A stretch of 64,000 bases of DNA from Prevotella sp. KH2C16 (GTDB taxonomy: Bacteria; Bacteroidota; Bacteroidia; Bacteroidales; Bacteroidaceae): positions 124,001 to 188,000 of the forward strand of contig NZ_FOOW01000003.1 of the NCBI RefSeq assembly GCF_900113305.1. The letters run 5' to 3'. Both the position numbers and the translations under genes were made by a program. Positions within the stretch are counted from its first letter, which is position 1. Every line of letters begins with the position of its first letter. Below are positions 18,319 to 27,360 of the stretch, piece after piece. The notes beneath the pieces are model-generated. The model was given only the letters and a program-made list of their open reading frames with translations, was not told the DNA's origin and did no database searches.

Positions 18319-19400
18319 GGCTCATTCTATACATGTCAAAGACCGACTACAAGGAGGAAGTCAACCGTCTGTTGATGGATGCTTTGCTCGGGGCGTTCGG
18401 AGAAGATGCGGAGCTCCGGCATGAAGCATCTTTGAAAGGCACTCCCCCTACCCTTGTCCATGTCTTTGGATGTTGGAATCGCACGGCAGCAGCCATGATT
18501 TTCAAGGCTCGCAGAAGAGATATACCCACGGTCTATTCACCTTTGGGAGGCTTGATGCCCTGGAAGTTGAAAGAGCAGAAATATGACCGGCAACTGAAGA
18601 TGTTGTCTTTCCAGAAAAGGATGACGGCGGAAGCCCGGGCCATCTTAGCCTTTAGCAAGTTAGAAGCAGAGCAGATTCTGAAGTCAAAATGGAACGAGCG
18701 AGTTCAACAAACTGGAAATCCCTTCGTTACAAATCAAATTTCAGAGGATGAAATGCTGCGGAAAGTACACGCGTTCTATCAGAAAGTGCTCGATTCCAAT
18801 AGCTCAAGTCTGCTCGACAGGAACATGCTTGGCATTATTGGAAGCCTCCTGCAGGCCAGCTTAGACAAAGATGCCTTTCTGAACGAGGATCATAAAGCCA
18901 GGCTTCTGAAAGCCACACAGAATTTGAAAGACGAGGATTGGCGGAATATTTTTCTGTATGCCTCCGACGAACTCATCATCGATCGTCTCCGTCAGGGCAT
19001 TGCCTATCTGAAGATCCCGGCACCCGACATTCCGCTTCAAGAGATCGACAGGTTTGCCCCCACCCATCAATATACGGGGCAATCCATCACTATGGTAGGT
19101 GCGGAACCGGAGAAAGTACTTGCCAAAGTGTTCAGAATGCTATACAGCGAAGTTCATCATGACTCAATGCCTCTCAGCCATCTCGCAGACCTATACCAGA
19201 TACTAAGATTCGTAAATTATGATGAAAACGAATTCGAAAATATAATCAGGAAAGGCAGGCAGGAAAAATTTGTCGCCAGAATATTAGGCACTATGGCCGA
19301 GATTCTCAATCTCACGGAAGGATTTATGCCCATCCCCCCCATCAACGACGGGGAAACGGACAAGCTCATTAAGAACATTACGAAAATACGAAAATTATGA
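18315..19400 (+). CDS. Glycosyltransferase-like protein with an all-helical C-terminal part
   Basis: The 361-residue protein has residues about 40-135 that look like the first half of a GT4 (GT-B fold) enzyme: LVHVFGCWNRTAAAMIFKARR, then PTVYSPLGGLMPWKL, then ILAFSKLEAEQI and TGNPFVTN. The second half lacks the usual GT4 donor-binding EG-motif. It is instead a long predicted helical region (about 150-361, with DEDWRNIFLYASDELI and similar). It may be a partial or non-catalytic partner of the preceding GT2, with which it overlaps by four bases. It also overlaps fbp by four bases. No named family is claimed. Confidence 0.6.
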   Translation: MRLILYMSKTDYKEEVNRLLMDALLGAFGEDAELRHEASLKGTPPTLVHVFGCWNRTAAAMIFKARRRDIPTVYSPLGGLMPWKLKEQKYDRQLKMLSFQKRMTAEARAILAFSKLEAEQILKSKWNERVQQTGNPFVTNQISEDEMLRKVHAFYQKVLDSNSSSLLDRNMLGIIGSLLQASLDKDAFLNEDHKARLLKATQNLKDEDWRNIFLYASDELIIDRLRQGIAYLKIPAPDIPLQEIDRFAPTHQYTGQSITMVGAEPEKVLAKVFRMLYSEVHHDSMPLSHLADLYQILRFVNYDENEFENIIRKGRQEKFVARILGTMAEILNLTEGFMPIPPINDGETDKLIKNITKIRKL

Positions 19401-21391
19401 AATCCAAAGACTATAACATTGAACGGGACTTGCATTACCTGCAGCTGCTATCACAATCTTTCCCCACGATTGCCGATGCCAGCACCGAAATCATAAACTT
19501 GCAGGCAATATTGAACCTGCCCAAGGGCACTGAGCATTTCCTTGCTGATATTCACGGAGAGCATCAGGCATTCCTGCATGTGCTGAAAAACGCGTCTGGC
19601 AACATCAAACGCAAGGTAAACGAACTCTTCGGAACCACGCTCCGCGACTACGAGAAGCGCGAGCTCTGCACGCTCATCTACTATCCCGAGCAGAAACTTG
19701 AACTCGTAGAGGCTACGGAAAAAGACCTCAACGACTGGTATCATATCACAATCCACCAGTTGGTGGCAGTATGCCGCGATGTTTCAAGCAAATACACCCG
19801 GTCGAAAGTCCGGAAGTCATTGCCCGAAGACTTCAGCTACATTATTCAGGAACTTCTCCATGAACGCACCGACGATGCCAATAAGATTGCGTATGTCAAT
19901 GTGATTATCGACACCATCATCAGTACCGGGCGCGCCAATGACTTCATCACGGCAATAGCCCATGTGATACAGCGCCTTGCCATCGACCAGCTCCATATCC
20001 TCGGCGATATCTATGACCGGGGACCTGGCGCACACATCATCATGGACACCCTGGCCAACTATCATAACTGGGATATACAGTGGGGCAACCACGATATCCT
20101 ATGGATGGGGGCCTGCGCCGGCAACGACGCGTGCATCTGCAATGTAATCCGGCTCTCGCTCCGATATGCCAACCTCGCGACGCTCGAGGAGGGATACGGC
20201 ATCAATCTCGTGCCGCTTGCCACTTTTGCGATGGACACCTATAAGGATGATTCCTGCGAGGAATTCCTGCCAAAGCTGAGCGAAGGGGCGGAAAACATCG
20301 ATGAACGCCAGAAAATCCTTACTGCCCAGATGCACAAGGCCATTACCGTCATGCAGTTCAAGGCCGAGGCCCAGCTCTTCGAGCGTCATCCTGGATGGAA
20401 GATGCAGAATCGGGAACTGCTCAAGGCCATTGACTATCAGAGGGGCACCATCAAGCTGGAGGGCAAGGAATATCAGCTGACCAGCTGCCACTTCCCCACC
20501 ATCGATTCCGCAGACCCCATTGCTTTCACCGAGGAAGAGAAAGTCTTGATGCAAAAACTCCACCACTCTTTCAAAGTCAGCGAGAAACTGCACAAGCACA
20601 TCAACCTGCTGCTCGGGCACGGATGCATGTATGCCATCTACAATAACAACCTCCTCTTCCATGCCTCGGTGCCGCTCAACGAAGACGGTACCCTGAAAGA
20701 AGTAGAGATTTATCCCGGCCGGAAATACTCCGGCAGAGACTTGATGCACCACACGGGGATGATGATTCGCCAGGCCTTTCAGAATGATGCCCCCTCCGAG
20801 ATATGCCAATATGCAAGAGACTATTTCCTCTATCTATGGTGCGGACCTGACAGTCTGCTGTTCGACAAGTCGAAGATGTCTACCTTCGAACGCTACTTCA
20901 TCACCGACAAAGAGACGCACAAGGAAGAGAAAGGATGCTACTTCAAACTGCGCAATGACGAGAAAATCGTTGACCACATACTCGATGCATTCGAAGTGAG
21001 AGGAGCCAACCGCCATATCATCAATGGCCATGTGCCCGTGCATGTGGCCAGCGGGGAAAATCCCATCAAGGCCAACGGCAAGCTGATGGTCATCGACGGA
21101 GGTTTCTCGGAGGCCTACCATAAGGAAACCGGAATTGCCGGATACACGCTGGTCTATCACAGCCGGGGATTCCAGCTGGTGCAGCATGCCCCCTTCACCT
21201 CTACTATCGAGGCCATTGAGAAAGGCACCGACATCAAGAGCACCATCCAGATCGTGGAGATGAGCGCCCACCGCATGCTCGTAGCCGATACCGACAAAGG
21301 CATTGAACTGAGGCAGCAGATTAAGGATTTAGAGGAACTTCTCTTCGCTTATCGCCACGGTTTCCTGACCGAAAGGGAGCGCAAGAAGTAA
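19397..21391 (+). CDS. fbp: Fructose-1,6-bisphosphatase, class III
   Basis: Fbp removes the 1-phosphate of fructose-1,6-bisphosphate in gluconeogenesis. The 664-residue length matches class III enzymes of Firmicutes and Bacteroidetes. Metal-binding calcineurin-like motifs appear in order: LADIHGEHQAF, LGDIYDRGPGAHII, WGNHDILWMGA, and NGHVPVHVASGENP. It is the last gene of the nine-gene run, starting inside the preceding stop (ATGA). A family 2 palindrome array begins 21 bases after its stop. Confidence 0.96.
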   Translation: MKSKDYNIERDLHYLQLLSQSFPTIADASTEIINLQAILNLPKGTEHFLADIHGEHQAFLHVLKNASGNIKRKVNELFGTTLRDYEKRELCTLIYYPEQKLELVEATEKDLNDWYHITIHQLVAVCRDVSSKYTRSKVRKSLPEDFSYIIQELLHERTDDANKIAYVNVIIDTIISTGRANDFITAIAHVIQRLAIDQLHILGDIYDRGPGAHIIMDTLANYHNWDIQWGNHDILWMGACAGNDACICNVIRLSLRYANLATLEEGYGINLVPLATFAMDTYKDDSCEEFLPKLSEGAENIDERQKILTAQMHKAITVMQFKAEAQLFERHPGWKMQNRELLKAIDYQRGTIKLEGKEYQLTSCHFPTIDSADPIAFTEEEKVLMQKLHHSFKVSEKLHKHINLLLGHGCMYAIYNNNLLFHASVPLNEDGTLKEVEIYPGRKYSGRDLMHHTGMMIRQAFQNDAPSEICQYARDYFLYLWCGPDSLLFDKSKMSTFERYFITDKETHKEEKGCYFKLRNDEKIVDHILDAFEVRGANRHIINGHVPVHVASGENPIKANGKLMVIDGGFSEAYHKETGIAGYTLVYHSRGFQLVQHAPFTSTIEAIEKGTDIKSTIQIVEMSAHRMLVADTDKGIELRQQIKDLEELLFAYRHGFLTERERKK

Positions 21392-21412
21392 TTGCGGGCA
21401 GCCTGCTACAGG

Positions 21413-21475
21413 ATTACAAGCCGTGTGTAATCGTGTTACAAGCGGCGTGTAATGCGATTACACACAGCTTGTAAC
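21413..21475. repeat. Triple 22-base palindrome array, family 2 (copy D)
   Basis: Three 19-base units start at 21413, 21435 and 21457, a period of exactly 22. Each has arms of the type (A/G)TTACA...TGTAA(T/C) around an asymmetric core. The first two units carry the core in one orientation (AGCCGTG, AGCGGCG) and the third in the other (CACAGCT). The array follows fbp by 21 bases. The rest of the 280-base gap holds a weak hairpin (21533-21550) and the rpsP promoter. Confidence 0.88.
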
Positions 21476-21604
21476 AATACAGAATACGACAAAAAGAAAT
21501 AAGAAAGGGCTCCTTTCGGAAGCAAAAGAACCGGAAAATGCTGATTTTCCTCATGCTAACAACACTTTTTCTCCTTTTTATTTCTTCAATCCTGAAATTT
21601 TAGT

Positions 21605-21612
21605 TACCTTTG
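21605..21612 (+). promoter_or_regulatory. Promoter -7 box for rpsP
   Basis: TACCTTTG with TTTC at about -33 (21581-21584). The leader to the ATG at 21672 would be about 50 bases and AT-rich. Confidence 0.75.
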
Positions 21613-21671
21613 CATCCGCGTTTACGAGTTAAGCGCATAAAATTCAAACCTAATTAAAAAAATTATTAGAA

Positions 21672-22226
21672 ATGGCAACAAAAATCAGATTGCAACGCGG
21701 CGGCCACAAAGGATACGCAGTTTACAGAATTGTGATCGCCGACTCAAGAGCACCACGAGATGGTAAATTTATTGAGAAGATTGGTAATTATAATCCAAAC
21801 ACCAATCCTTCAACCGTAGATTTGAATTTCGACCGTGCACTCTATTGGGTTGAGGTTGGGGCACAGCCAACAGATACCGTGCGTAATATCCTCAAGGGCG
21901 AAGGCGTCTACTTGATGAAACACCTGAAAGGTGGCGTGAAGAAAGGAGCTTTCGACGAGGCTGCTCTCCAGCAGAAGTTTGAGACTTGGAAGTCTGGAAA
22001 GGAACAGAAAGTGAACACTCTCGTTACGAATCAGGCTAATGACAAGAAAAAGGCCGAAGAACTGAAATTAGAGGCAGAGAAGAAAGTCAACGAGGCCATT
22101 GCCAAAAAGGTGGCCGACAAAAAGGCTGCTGAAGCTGCCGCAAAGGCAGAGGCAGAGGCTGCTCCCGCAGAAGAGCCTACGGAGGCTCCCGCAGAGGAAG
22201 CCACAGAAGCTCCGGCAGAAGCCTGA
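21672..22226 (+). CDS. rpsP: Small ribosomal subunit protein bS16, extended
   Basis: bS16 is an assembly protein of the 30S subunit. Residues 1-80 are the conserved domain ([36 protein letters not shown]). The protein is 184 residues, against about 80-90 in most bacteria, because of a lysine-rich helical stretch and a low-complexity tail of Ala, Glu and Pro repeats ([15 protein letters not shown]). Such tails are common in Bacteroidetes S16. It is a single-gene unit with its own promoter and terminator. Confidence 0.96.
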   Translation: MATKIRLQRGGHKGYAVYRIVIADSRAPRDGKFIEKIGNYNPNTNPSTVDLNFDRALYWVEVGAQPTDTVRNILKGEGVYLMKHLKGGVKKGAFDEAALQQKFETWKSGKEQKVNTLVTNQANDKKKAEELKLEAEKKVNEAIAKKVADKKAAEAAAKAEAEAAPAEEPTEAPAEEATEAPAEA

Positions 22227-22248
22227 CCTCTCTCTGAAAGATATCATA

Positions 22249-22283
22249 AAGGCGAGTTCCAATTGGAACCCGCCTTTTCTTTT
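22249..22283 (+). terminator. Rho-independent terminator after rpsP
   Basis: The GC-rich hairpin (22251-22274, GGCG...CGCC with one A/C mismatch) is followed by TTTTCTTTT. On the other strand it may also serve the convergent phosphatase gene. Confidence 0.85.
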
Positions 22284-22299
22284 GGCATCCCCGAAGATG

Positions 22300-23787
22300 C
22301 TATCTCCGTGCAGGATGAATCACCTCGTTGATGGCATCGCCCACACACGCACTGGGCATCTGAATATGCAACAGCTCACAGACTGTGGGCGCAATATCTA
22401 CGATGCGCGTCGGCACCGAGGTCTGCCCCTTGGCGATGTGCCATCCCATGAAAACAAGCGGAATATGACTGTCATAGGGATTCCACACACTATGTCCCGT
22501 TCCGATATAGTTTGGATCAGGAGTAGCATCCACGGTTCCCGGCTTTGTTATGACATAGAAGTCGCCGCTGCGCTCCGGGTTATAGCCGTTCACGATACGC
22601 TCACGAATCAACTGAGGCAAGGTCGTATTCAGCACATTCTCATAGTCTACCACCTGGTAAACCTTTTCATTCTTACTGAAAAAGTCCATGGCTTCCTGCT
22701 TTATCTTGTCATAGTCTGCATTTGCATTCTGGATGGCAATCCGGTCTATATAGATGCGGTCGGCGTTAGCGGCAAGCAATGGCTTGAACCCGTGCTTTGC
22801 ACTATACTGCTCATTGAATATCTTTACCTCATCCCATGCCGCATAGGCATCTGCCTTGATATGGTGCCGACGCATCAAGTTATAGTTGTGGATGGCCCCA
22901 TGGTCTGCCGTGAGGAAGAAAAGATAGTTGTCTTTCCCTACTTTCTGGTCGAGAAATCTGAAAAAATCCGCGAGATCCCTATCAAGCTCCATATAGGCTT
23001 CATAGTTCTCCTTGCCTCTCGTGCCGTATGTATGTCCGATGGCATCGGTGGAAGATATGCTCACAGCAAGCATGTCGGTGATTTCATCCTGGCCCATCCG
23101 TTCGTTTTCAAGAGCGGCTTTCGCCATATTGAAAGTCAGACTGATGCCTTCGTTGCTTGTCTTCACATCCTTCCCGGGAGTCTGCTGATTCTCCTTATTG
23201 AACCTCTGTGCCCATTTGGGGAGTTCTTTCATATAATAGGTACTGGAAACATAATGGCCGGCTTCAGTATCCCACCAGTAGGCGGCATCTGCACCATGTC
23301 CGGCGGGAAGAATCGCCGCGCGATCTTTCAAGGCAACCCCTATCACCTTGGCCTTATAATCAGTGGCTATCTTAAGCACATCGCCAATACCGGAAGCCAG
23401 CAGATTCCTCGGCGACATCCTGCCCGCCTTTCCATTGGAGCCTACGCTCTGCACATCATCATCCTGACAGCAATACACCTGCTTGCCGCCGATGAAGAAA
23501 TCATTCCCGGCAATACCTGTGAGGGCTGGCACGGAGCCCGTATATACACTTGAATGGCCAATGGCCGTAACCGTCGGCACATAATTAATCATCGTATTTT
23601 CACAACTAAAGCCCTCTTTGACAAGACGCCTCAAGCCACCTTCGCCAAATTGATCGTAATAATAATACAGATAGTCCCAACGCATCTGGTCAACAACAAG
23701 CCCCACAACGAGTCTGGGCCTTTCAATTTGTGCATTCATGGCGAGCATTGTCCCGAAAAACAGCAAGCTTAAGAAAAGTCTTTTCAT
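22300..23787 (-). CDS. PafA-like alkaline phosphatase, exported
   Basis: The 495-residue protein has a signal peptide (to about residue 20, AMNAQ). The alkaline phosphatase superfamily motifs are LVVGLVVDQMRWDYL (metal Asp), the nucleophile threonine in PTVTAIGHSSVYTGS (71-85), STDAIGHTYG, LTADHGA and GTGHSVWNP (metal His). The pair in ALKDRAAIL (Lys154, Arg156) matches the monoesterase-type residues of PafA. It probably releases phosphate from phosphomonoesters outside the inner membrane. It is a single-gene unit. Confidence 0.87.
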   Translation of the reverse strand: MKRLFLSLLFFGTMLAMNAQIERPRLVVGLVVDQMRWDYLYYYYDQFGEGGLRRLVKEGFSCENTMINYVPTVTAIGHSSVYTGSVPALTGIAGNDFFIGGKQVYCCQDDDVQSVGSNGKAGRMSPRNLLASGIGDVLKIATDYKAKVIGVALKDRAAILPAGHGADAAYWWDTEAGHYVSSTYYMKELPKWAQRFNKENQQTPGKDVKTSNEGISLTFNMAKAALENERMGQDEITDMLAVSISSTDAIGHTYGTRGKENYEAYMELDRDLADFFRFLDQKVGKDNYLFFLTADHGAIHNYNLMRRHHIKADAYAAWDEVKIFNEQYSAKHGFKPLLAANADRIYIDRIAIQNANADYDKIKQEAMDFFSKNEKVYQVVDYENVLNTTLPQLIRERIVNGYNPERSGDFYVITKPGTVDATPDPNYIGTGHSVWNPYDSHIPLVFMGWHIAKGQTSVPTRIVDIAPTVCELLHIQMPSACVGDAINEVIHPARR

Positions 23788-23823
23788 AATTTATTGTCTT
23801 GTATTAGTATGAATTATATAATG

Positions 23824-23831
23824 CAAAGATA
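23824..23831 (-). promoter_or_regulatory. Promoter -7 box for the PafA-like gene
   Basis: TATCTTTG is read on the minus strand, 36 bases before the ATG. A TTTG lies at 23857-23854, slightly far (22 bases between). Confidence 0.7.
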
Positions 23832-23971
23832 CGATTTTTCCCCGGTAAAGAGACAAAAAACGGTATGAATAATTCGTTAAACTGGTTAAGCTCCTGATGA
23901 ACCCTGGGATTTACAGATTATTTCAACATAAAAAATTACAGCTAAATAGTTGAGAAGCCGGAATTATTACT

Positions 23972-23979
23972 TATTTTTG
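23972..23979 (+). promoter_or_regulatory. Promoter -7 box for the lipoprotein pair
   Basis: TATTTTTG with GTTG at about -33 (23949-23952). It lies about 140 bases before the chosen start at 24122, an unusually long leader for this window. Confidence 0.65.
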
Positions 23980-24121
23980 CAAAAGGAAGGAAGCCATGTA
24001 GCCCTATCCACTTGTTATGATTCTGAACACAGAATGCAAGATGAAGGAAATTGAAAAACTTTTTGAAACGGCCAAGGCTACTATCATCCGGCATGATATG
24101 AGCGATTTTTTCCAACCTACT

Positions 24122-24922
24122 ATGAAGGTTCCTCTTCTAAGTTTGTTGTTATTTACCCTCCTGTTGACTGGGTGCAGCCGATGGAAGAACCAAGTGGAAT
24201 GCAACGGGCAAATCCTCTCGCGCTGCTTGACCATGGTGAGCGAATACACTGACAGCACCGGCACGGCAAAAGATACGGTCAGCTACTATCTTGATTCAGA
24301 CGGTATACCCTACATGATAAACGATGAGCCCCTATATGTAAAGAAGTCTGCAGACACGCTGTTTGCCATAGACGATATACTCACACATAGGCAAGGGATT
24401 GATACGACCTTCGCTTTGCGCATCCTACGCCACGGACTAATATGGCACAACAAGTCAAATCGCTTTACAGATTACGATTTCAGATATGATGACCATAACC
24501 GTTTAATAGAAGCCATATCCTCATGGACAGACACCTATCGCTATAAGTTCATTTGGAAAGAAGACTTGCTCACAGACATTGTCGCTGTGGGTGGATACAA
24601 GGAAGATTCCATCGTTACGCATGTTGAGTATGATTTGACGAAACACGCCCCAATGGCCGGCCTCCCTGCTCTTATGGAAACAGCACCCTCCTTATTTTGG
24701 AGTCCGACCGCTAATGTGTATCTACTGACAGGACACATGGGGAAAATTCCCGAATCACCAGTGGTTAAAATTACGACTCAGGGAAGACGGCTGCTTTACG
24801 AGAAGAAGTTTCCCTCTTCGAACTATGCCGTTGATTCCAGACTCGACAGAGAAAACCGGCTCATAGAATATTCCATAATTAAGGATGACGGAAAAACAAT
24901 TAAGCGTAAATTTTATTATTAA
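24122..24922 (+). CDS. Lipoprotein of unknown function
   Basis: The 266-residue predicted lipoprotein has signal peptide MKVPLLSLLLFTLL and lipobox LLTGC (Cys18). The body contains repeated short beta-hairpin patterns (YDFRYDDHNRLIEAISSW, YRYKFIWKEDLLTDI, SRLDRENRLIEYSI), like DUF4595 or YD-type repeat lipoproteins. The frame is open back to 24017, but that start would bury the signal peptide behind 35 polar residues, so 24122 is preferred. The next gene also encodes a lipoprotein, 5 bases away. Confidence 0.65.
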   Translation: MKVPLLSLLLFTLLLTGCSRWKNQVECNGQILSRCLTMVSEYTDSTGTAKDTVSYYLDSDGIPYMINDEPLYVKKSADTLFAIDDILTHRQGIDTTFALRILRHGLIWHNKSNRFTDYDFRYDDHNRLIEAISSWTDTYRYKFIWKEDLLTDIVAVGGYKEDSIVTHVEYDLTKHAPMAGLPALMETAPSLFWSPTANVYLLTGHMGKIPESPVVKITTQGRRLLYEKKFPSSNYAVDSRLDRENRLIEYSIIKDDGKTIKRKFYY

Positions 24923-24927
24923 GCATC

Positions 24928-25452
24928 ATGATGAAACAACTTCTATTTGCTGTCCTATCCGCCATAATCCTAACAGGGTGCTCCGGTAATGACCACTCCG
25001 AGTTCATGGAATTCTTTCAGGGAATCAAACGCCTTGACTACAGCCCCTTCAAAGAGATATTGGTATCGCCTCGGGGAGAAGGGGAAATGGTCTTATTAAA
25101 AGGCCATCCACATCCCTATCAGGTACTATGGAATGATACCACAAATAGAGTCGACTCTATTTCCAACTTTATCAAATCAGACACGACGGAAGTCGTCTTG
25201 ACGAAGGATGAACGAAATCGGATTGCGAAATGCCTTGCATTCTATCATAGGTATCTCTATGATTATGTTTCCATCCAAATGGACTCCACGGGAAACATAA
25301 CCATGGGAATTAGCAAATGGCCCTATAGGACTTATCGCTTGTATAGATTTACGGATACCAGGTTGAGGAAGCTTAGTAAACAGCAAATCGGACAGTATAC
25401 ACATTTGAAAGATAATTGGTATTACACAACCGAGACTGCCGACATAATATAA
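24928..25452 (+). CDS. Lipoprotein of unknown function
   Basis: The 174-residue protein has signal peptide MMKQLLFAVLSAI and lipobox ILTGC. No domain is recognised. It is rich in Tyr, Arg and Thr, with predicted beta strands. It lies in one operon with the preceding lipoprotein. The start could also be the second ATG, three bases later. Confidence 0.6.
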   Translation: MMKQLLFAVLSAIILTGCSGNDHSEFMEFFQGIKRLDYSPFKEILVSPRGEGEMVLLKGHPHPYQVLWNDTTNRVDSISNFIKSDTTEVVLTKDERNRIAKCLAFYHRYLYDYVSIQMDSTGNITMGISKWPYRTYRLYRFTDTRLRKLSKQQIGQYTHLKDNWYYTTETADII

Positions 25453-25534
25453 GGGGCAATTATATGAGTTCTTTCCATGACTGTGGCTCCCATCAGAAGC
25501 GTCTCCCGTTATCCCCGATATCTACATAAAACGA

Positions 25535-25565
25535 AACTGGGGATGCTGTTTCCAACATCCCCAGT
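25535..25565 (-). terminator. Terminator of tRNA-Arg
   Basis: The arms AACTGGGGATG and its exact complement enclose a 9-base loop. On the minus strand the hairpin is followed by TTCGTTTTATG. It lies 12 bases beyond the tRNA 3' end. Confidence 0.8.
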
Positions 25566-25577
25566 TCGCGACATTTG

Positions 25578-25652
25578 TGATTCCGTTGGGATTCGAACCC
25601 AAGACCCACAGCTTAGAAGGCTGTTGCTCTAATCCAACTGAGCTACGGAACC
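25578..25652 (-). tRNA. tRNA-Arg (anticodon UCU)
   Basis: The 75-base cloverleaf reads on the minus strand. The acceptor stem is GGTTCCG with CGGAATC plus discriminator A, the D stem GCTC/GAGC, the anticodon arm ACAGC-CTTCTAA-GCTGT (anticodon TCT), and the T arm TTGGG-TTCGAAT-CCCAA. The 3' CCA is not encoded. It has its own promoter and terminator. It reads AGA and AGG codons. Confidence 0.95.
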
Positions 25653-25666
25653 AGCAAAATCGTGTG

Positions 25667-25698
25667 CAAAAGTAAACAATTTGCGTGATAATACCAAA
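25667..25698 (-). promoter_or_regulatory. Promoter of tRNA-Arg (-33 and -7 boxes)
   Basis: On the minus strand TTTG (25698-25695) is followed after 20 bases by TACTTTTG (25674-25667), a full consensus match about 15 bases before the mature 5' end. Confidence 0.8.
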
Positions 25699-25701
25699 TT
25701 T

Positions 25702-27360
25702 TTACTTGTATTTCTTCAAATATTCGTCCGCACGCGGATCGCCGAGTTCCTTTGCTTTTAGCAAAGCCTTCTCACCCTCGCGCTTGTTCTTCTTTTCCAT
25801 CTGGGCTACTCCCAGCAAAATATATCCATCGGCATAATCCGGTTCCAATTGTGTGCAGACCGTAGCACTTTTGATTGCGTCTTCCAATTGGTTGAAGCGC
25901 AAGTGAAGTGAAGCCTTCTCGGCCCAGAGCGTAGGACTATCACGAGTGAGCAAAATAGCCCGATTGATATCGTTCAAAGCCTGCTGATACTGGCGGATCC
26001 GCATTTCTGCTTTCTCACGGGTATAGTAAAACTCACTACTGATAGGACGCCCCTGCATCAAAGAATCATATTGATTAAAGTCGGTTACGGCTTTACGGAA
26101 CTCCCCTGCATTGAAGTATTCGGTGCCTCGAGCCAGGACATAAGGAGCCCCGACAGCATTCAATGGCTGCGGCGAAGCGGCGATGGCACTGTCAAGGAGC
26201 GCCATTACCTCTGTATGAGGCGCCTTCATCTGCGTTTTACATTGAGCAGCCTCATAAAAGAGCTCGCCGTTACGCAGATTGGTCTTCGTCAGTCCCATGA
26301 ACAGGTCATAAGCCCTCTGGTAGTCTTGTTGCGAGAAAATAATCTGTGCCTGCTGATGCTGATAGAAAGGAAGGGGATTAAGCTTATAGGCGGATTCTGC
26401 TTCATCCAAGGCTTTATCCAGGCTCCATGCCGCAAAAGGCCGATCTCTTTTGAAGAGTTCTTTCTGATAGATGATCTTCGCATAGGCCGAATGAGCCTCG
26501 TCTTTCTTGCTGGCCTTACTCAATGCGGTCTCCATTGTAGATGCGGCTCCTACAAAATCATTTGCCCGGAACTGGTTTTCTGCCTTTGCCGTATAGCCTT
26601 CAATTGCCGCTGGGAAATGTTGTATATAGGCATCAATATACTTGAGATACTTTACTGAATCGTTCTGGTTTTGCGCCAAAGCCAACATTACAGCGGCCTG
26701 ATCCTGATTCGCAGGGAACTCTACTGGAATGCTCGTCTGACGGAGCACAGGCTCATTGATGACAAGACCATTCTTAACATAAAAATCGTTGATATAATTG
26801 GCATCGGTTGCAAAGACTTGATCACCAGACTTACTGTGCTGTAACAATCCTATCACTTCGCCTTTGGAGTTGACGAAGGGACATGACGCACTATTTTCGG
26901 GAGCCGTGGAAGAAAAAATATAATAAGTATATTTATCCATGAATTTCTCGGTACTCTGCACATTCCGCTGGTCAATCTGAGGTTTTCGCAATGAATACCC
27001 CATAACCCATACTTTCTCGCCTCTTGCCGAAGGAATCTTAGCAAGGGGGGCAGCCTTAGTGCTACCCTTGACGCGGAACTTGCAAACATCATAAATTTCG
27101 TTGGCACCAATAATAGACATCACTTGCATTTCGTTGCCACCAGCATCGACAACGGTTGCATGGTCAGCTCCTACAAAAGGAGTCCATGTCGCAATAGCTT
27201 CACCGTCAGTTCCTACAAAAACTCCATGTGAAGAAGCGAGGATGGATCCGTCTTTATTAAATGTCGTAAGAGTGAATACCGAACGAGCCGCACGCTCTAT
27301 CTGTGCACTACAGTTAAGTGATAATATGAGTGCAACTACTATGTAAAAAACTCTTTTCAT
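25702..27360 (-). CDS. Exported trypsin-fold pseudo-protease with TPR repeats
   Basis: The 552-residue protein has a signal peptide (to about residue 20). Residues 25-200 follow the pattern of a trypsin/DegP-like domain (SSHGVFVGTDGEAIATW, DVCKFRV, FVNSKGEVIGLL). The catalytic residues are not kept: the His position reads ATWTPF, and the nucleophile region reads ENSASCPF instead of GNSGGP. Residues about 230-552 are TPR repeats (for example DFVGAASTMETALSKA, QLEDAIKSATVCTQLEPDYADGYILLGVAQ). It is therefore probably a periplasmic scaffold or binding protein, not a protease. It overlaps recN by ATGA. Confidence 0.75.
   Translation of the reverse strand: MKRVFYIVVALILSLNCSAQIERAARSVFTLTTFNKDGSILASSHGVFVGTDGEAIATWTPFVGADHATVVDAGGNEMQVMSIIGANEIYDVCKFRVKGSTKAAPLAKIPSARGEKVWVMGYSLRKPQIDQRNVQSTEKFMDKYTYYIFSSTAPENSASCPFVNSKGEVIGLLQHSKSGDQVFATDANYINDFYVKNGLVINEPVLRQTSIPVEFPANQDQAAVMLALAQNQNDSVKYLKYIDAYIQHFPAAIEGYTAKAENQFRANDFVGAASTMETALSKASKKDEAHSAYAKIIYQKELFKRDRPFAAWSLDKALDEAESAYKLNPLPFYQHQQAQIIFSQQDYQRAYDLFMGLTKTNLRNGELFYEAAQCKTQMKAPHTEVMALLDSAIAASPQPLNAVGAPYVLARGTEYFNAGEFRKAVTDFNQYDSLMQGRPISSEFYYTREKAEMRIRQYQQALNDINRAILLTRDSPTLWAEKASLHLRFNQLEDAIKSATVCTQLEPDYADGYILLGVAQMEKKNKREGEKALLKAKELGDPRADEYLKKYK

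Noticed and set aside
22140..22226. Ala/Glu repeat in rpsP as a foreign insertion
   Set aside because: Such tails are usual in Bacteroidetes S16 proteins and the frame is continuous.
22099..23553. 484-codon plus-strand frame
   Set aside because: It lies opposite the PafA-like gene, has no family motifs, and runs through the rpsP tail and terminator. It is a shadow frame.
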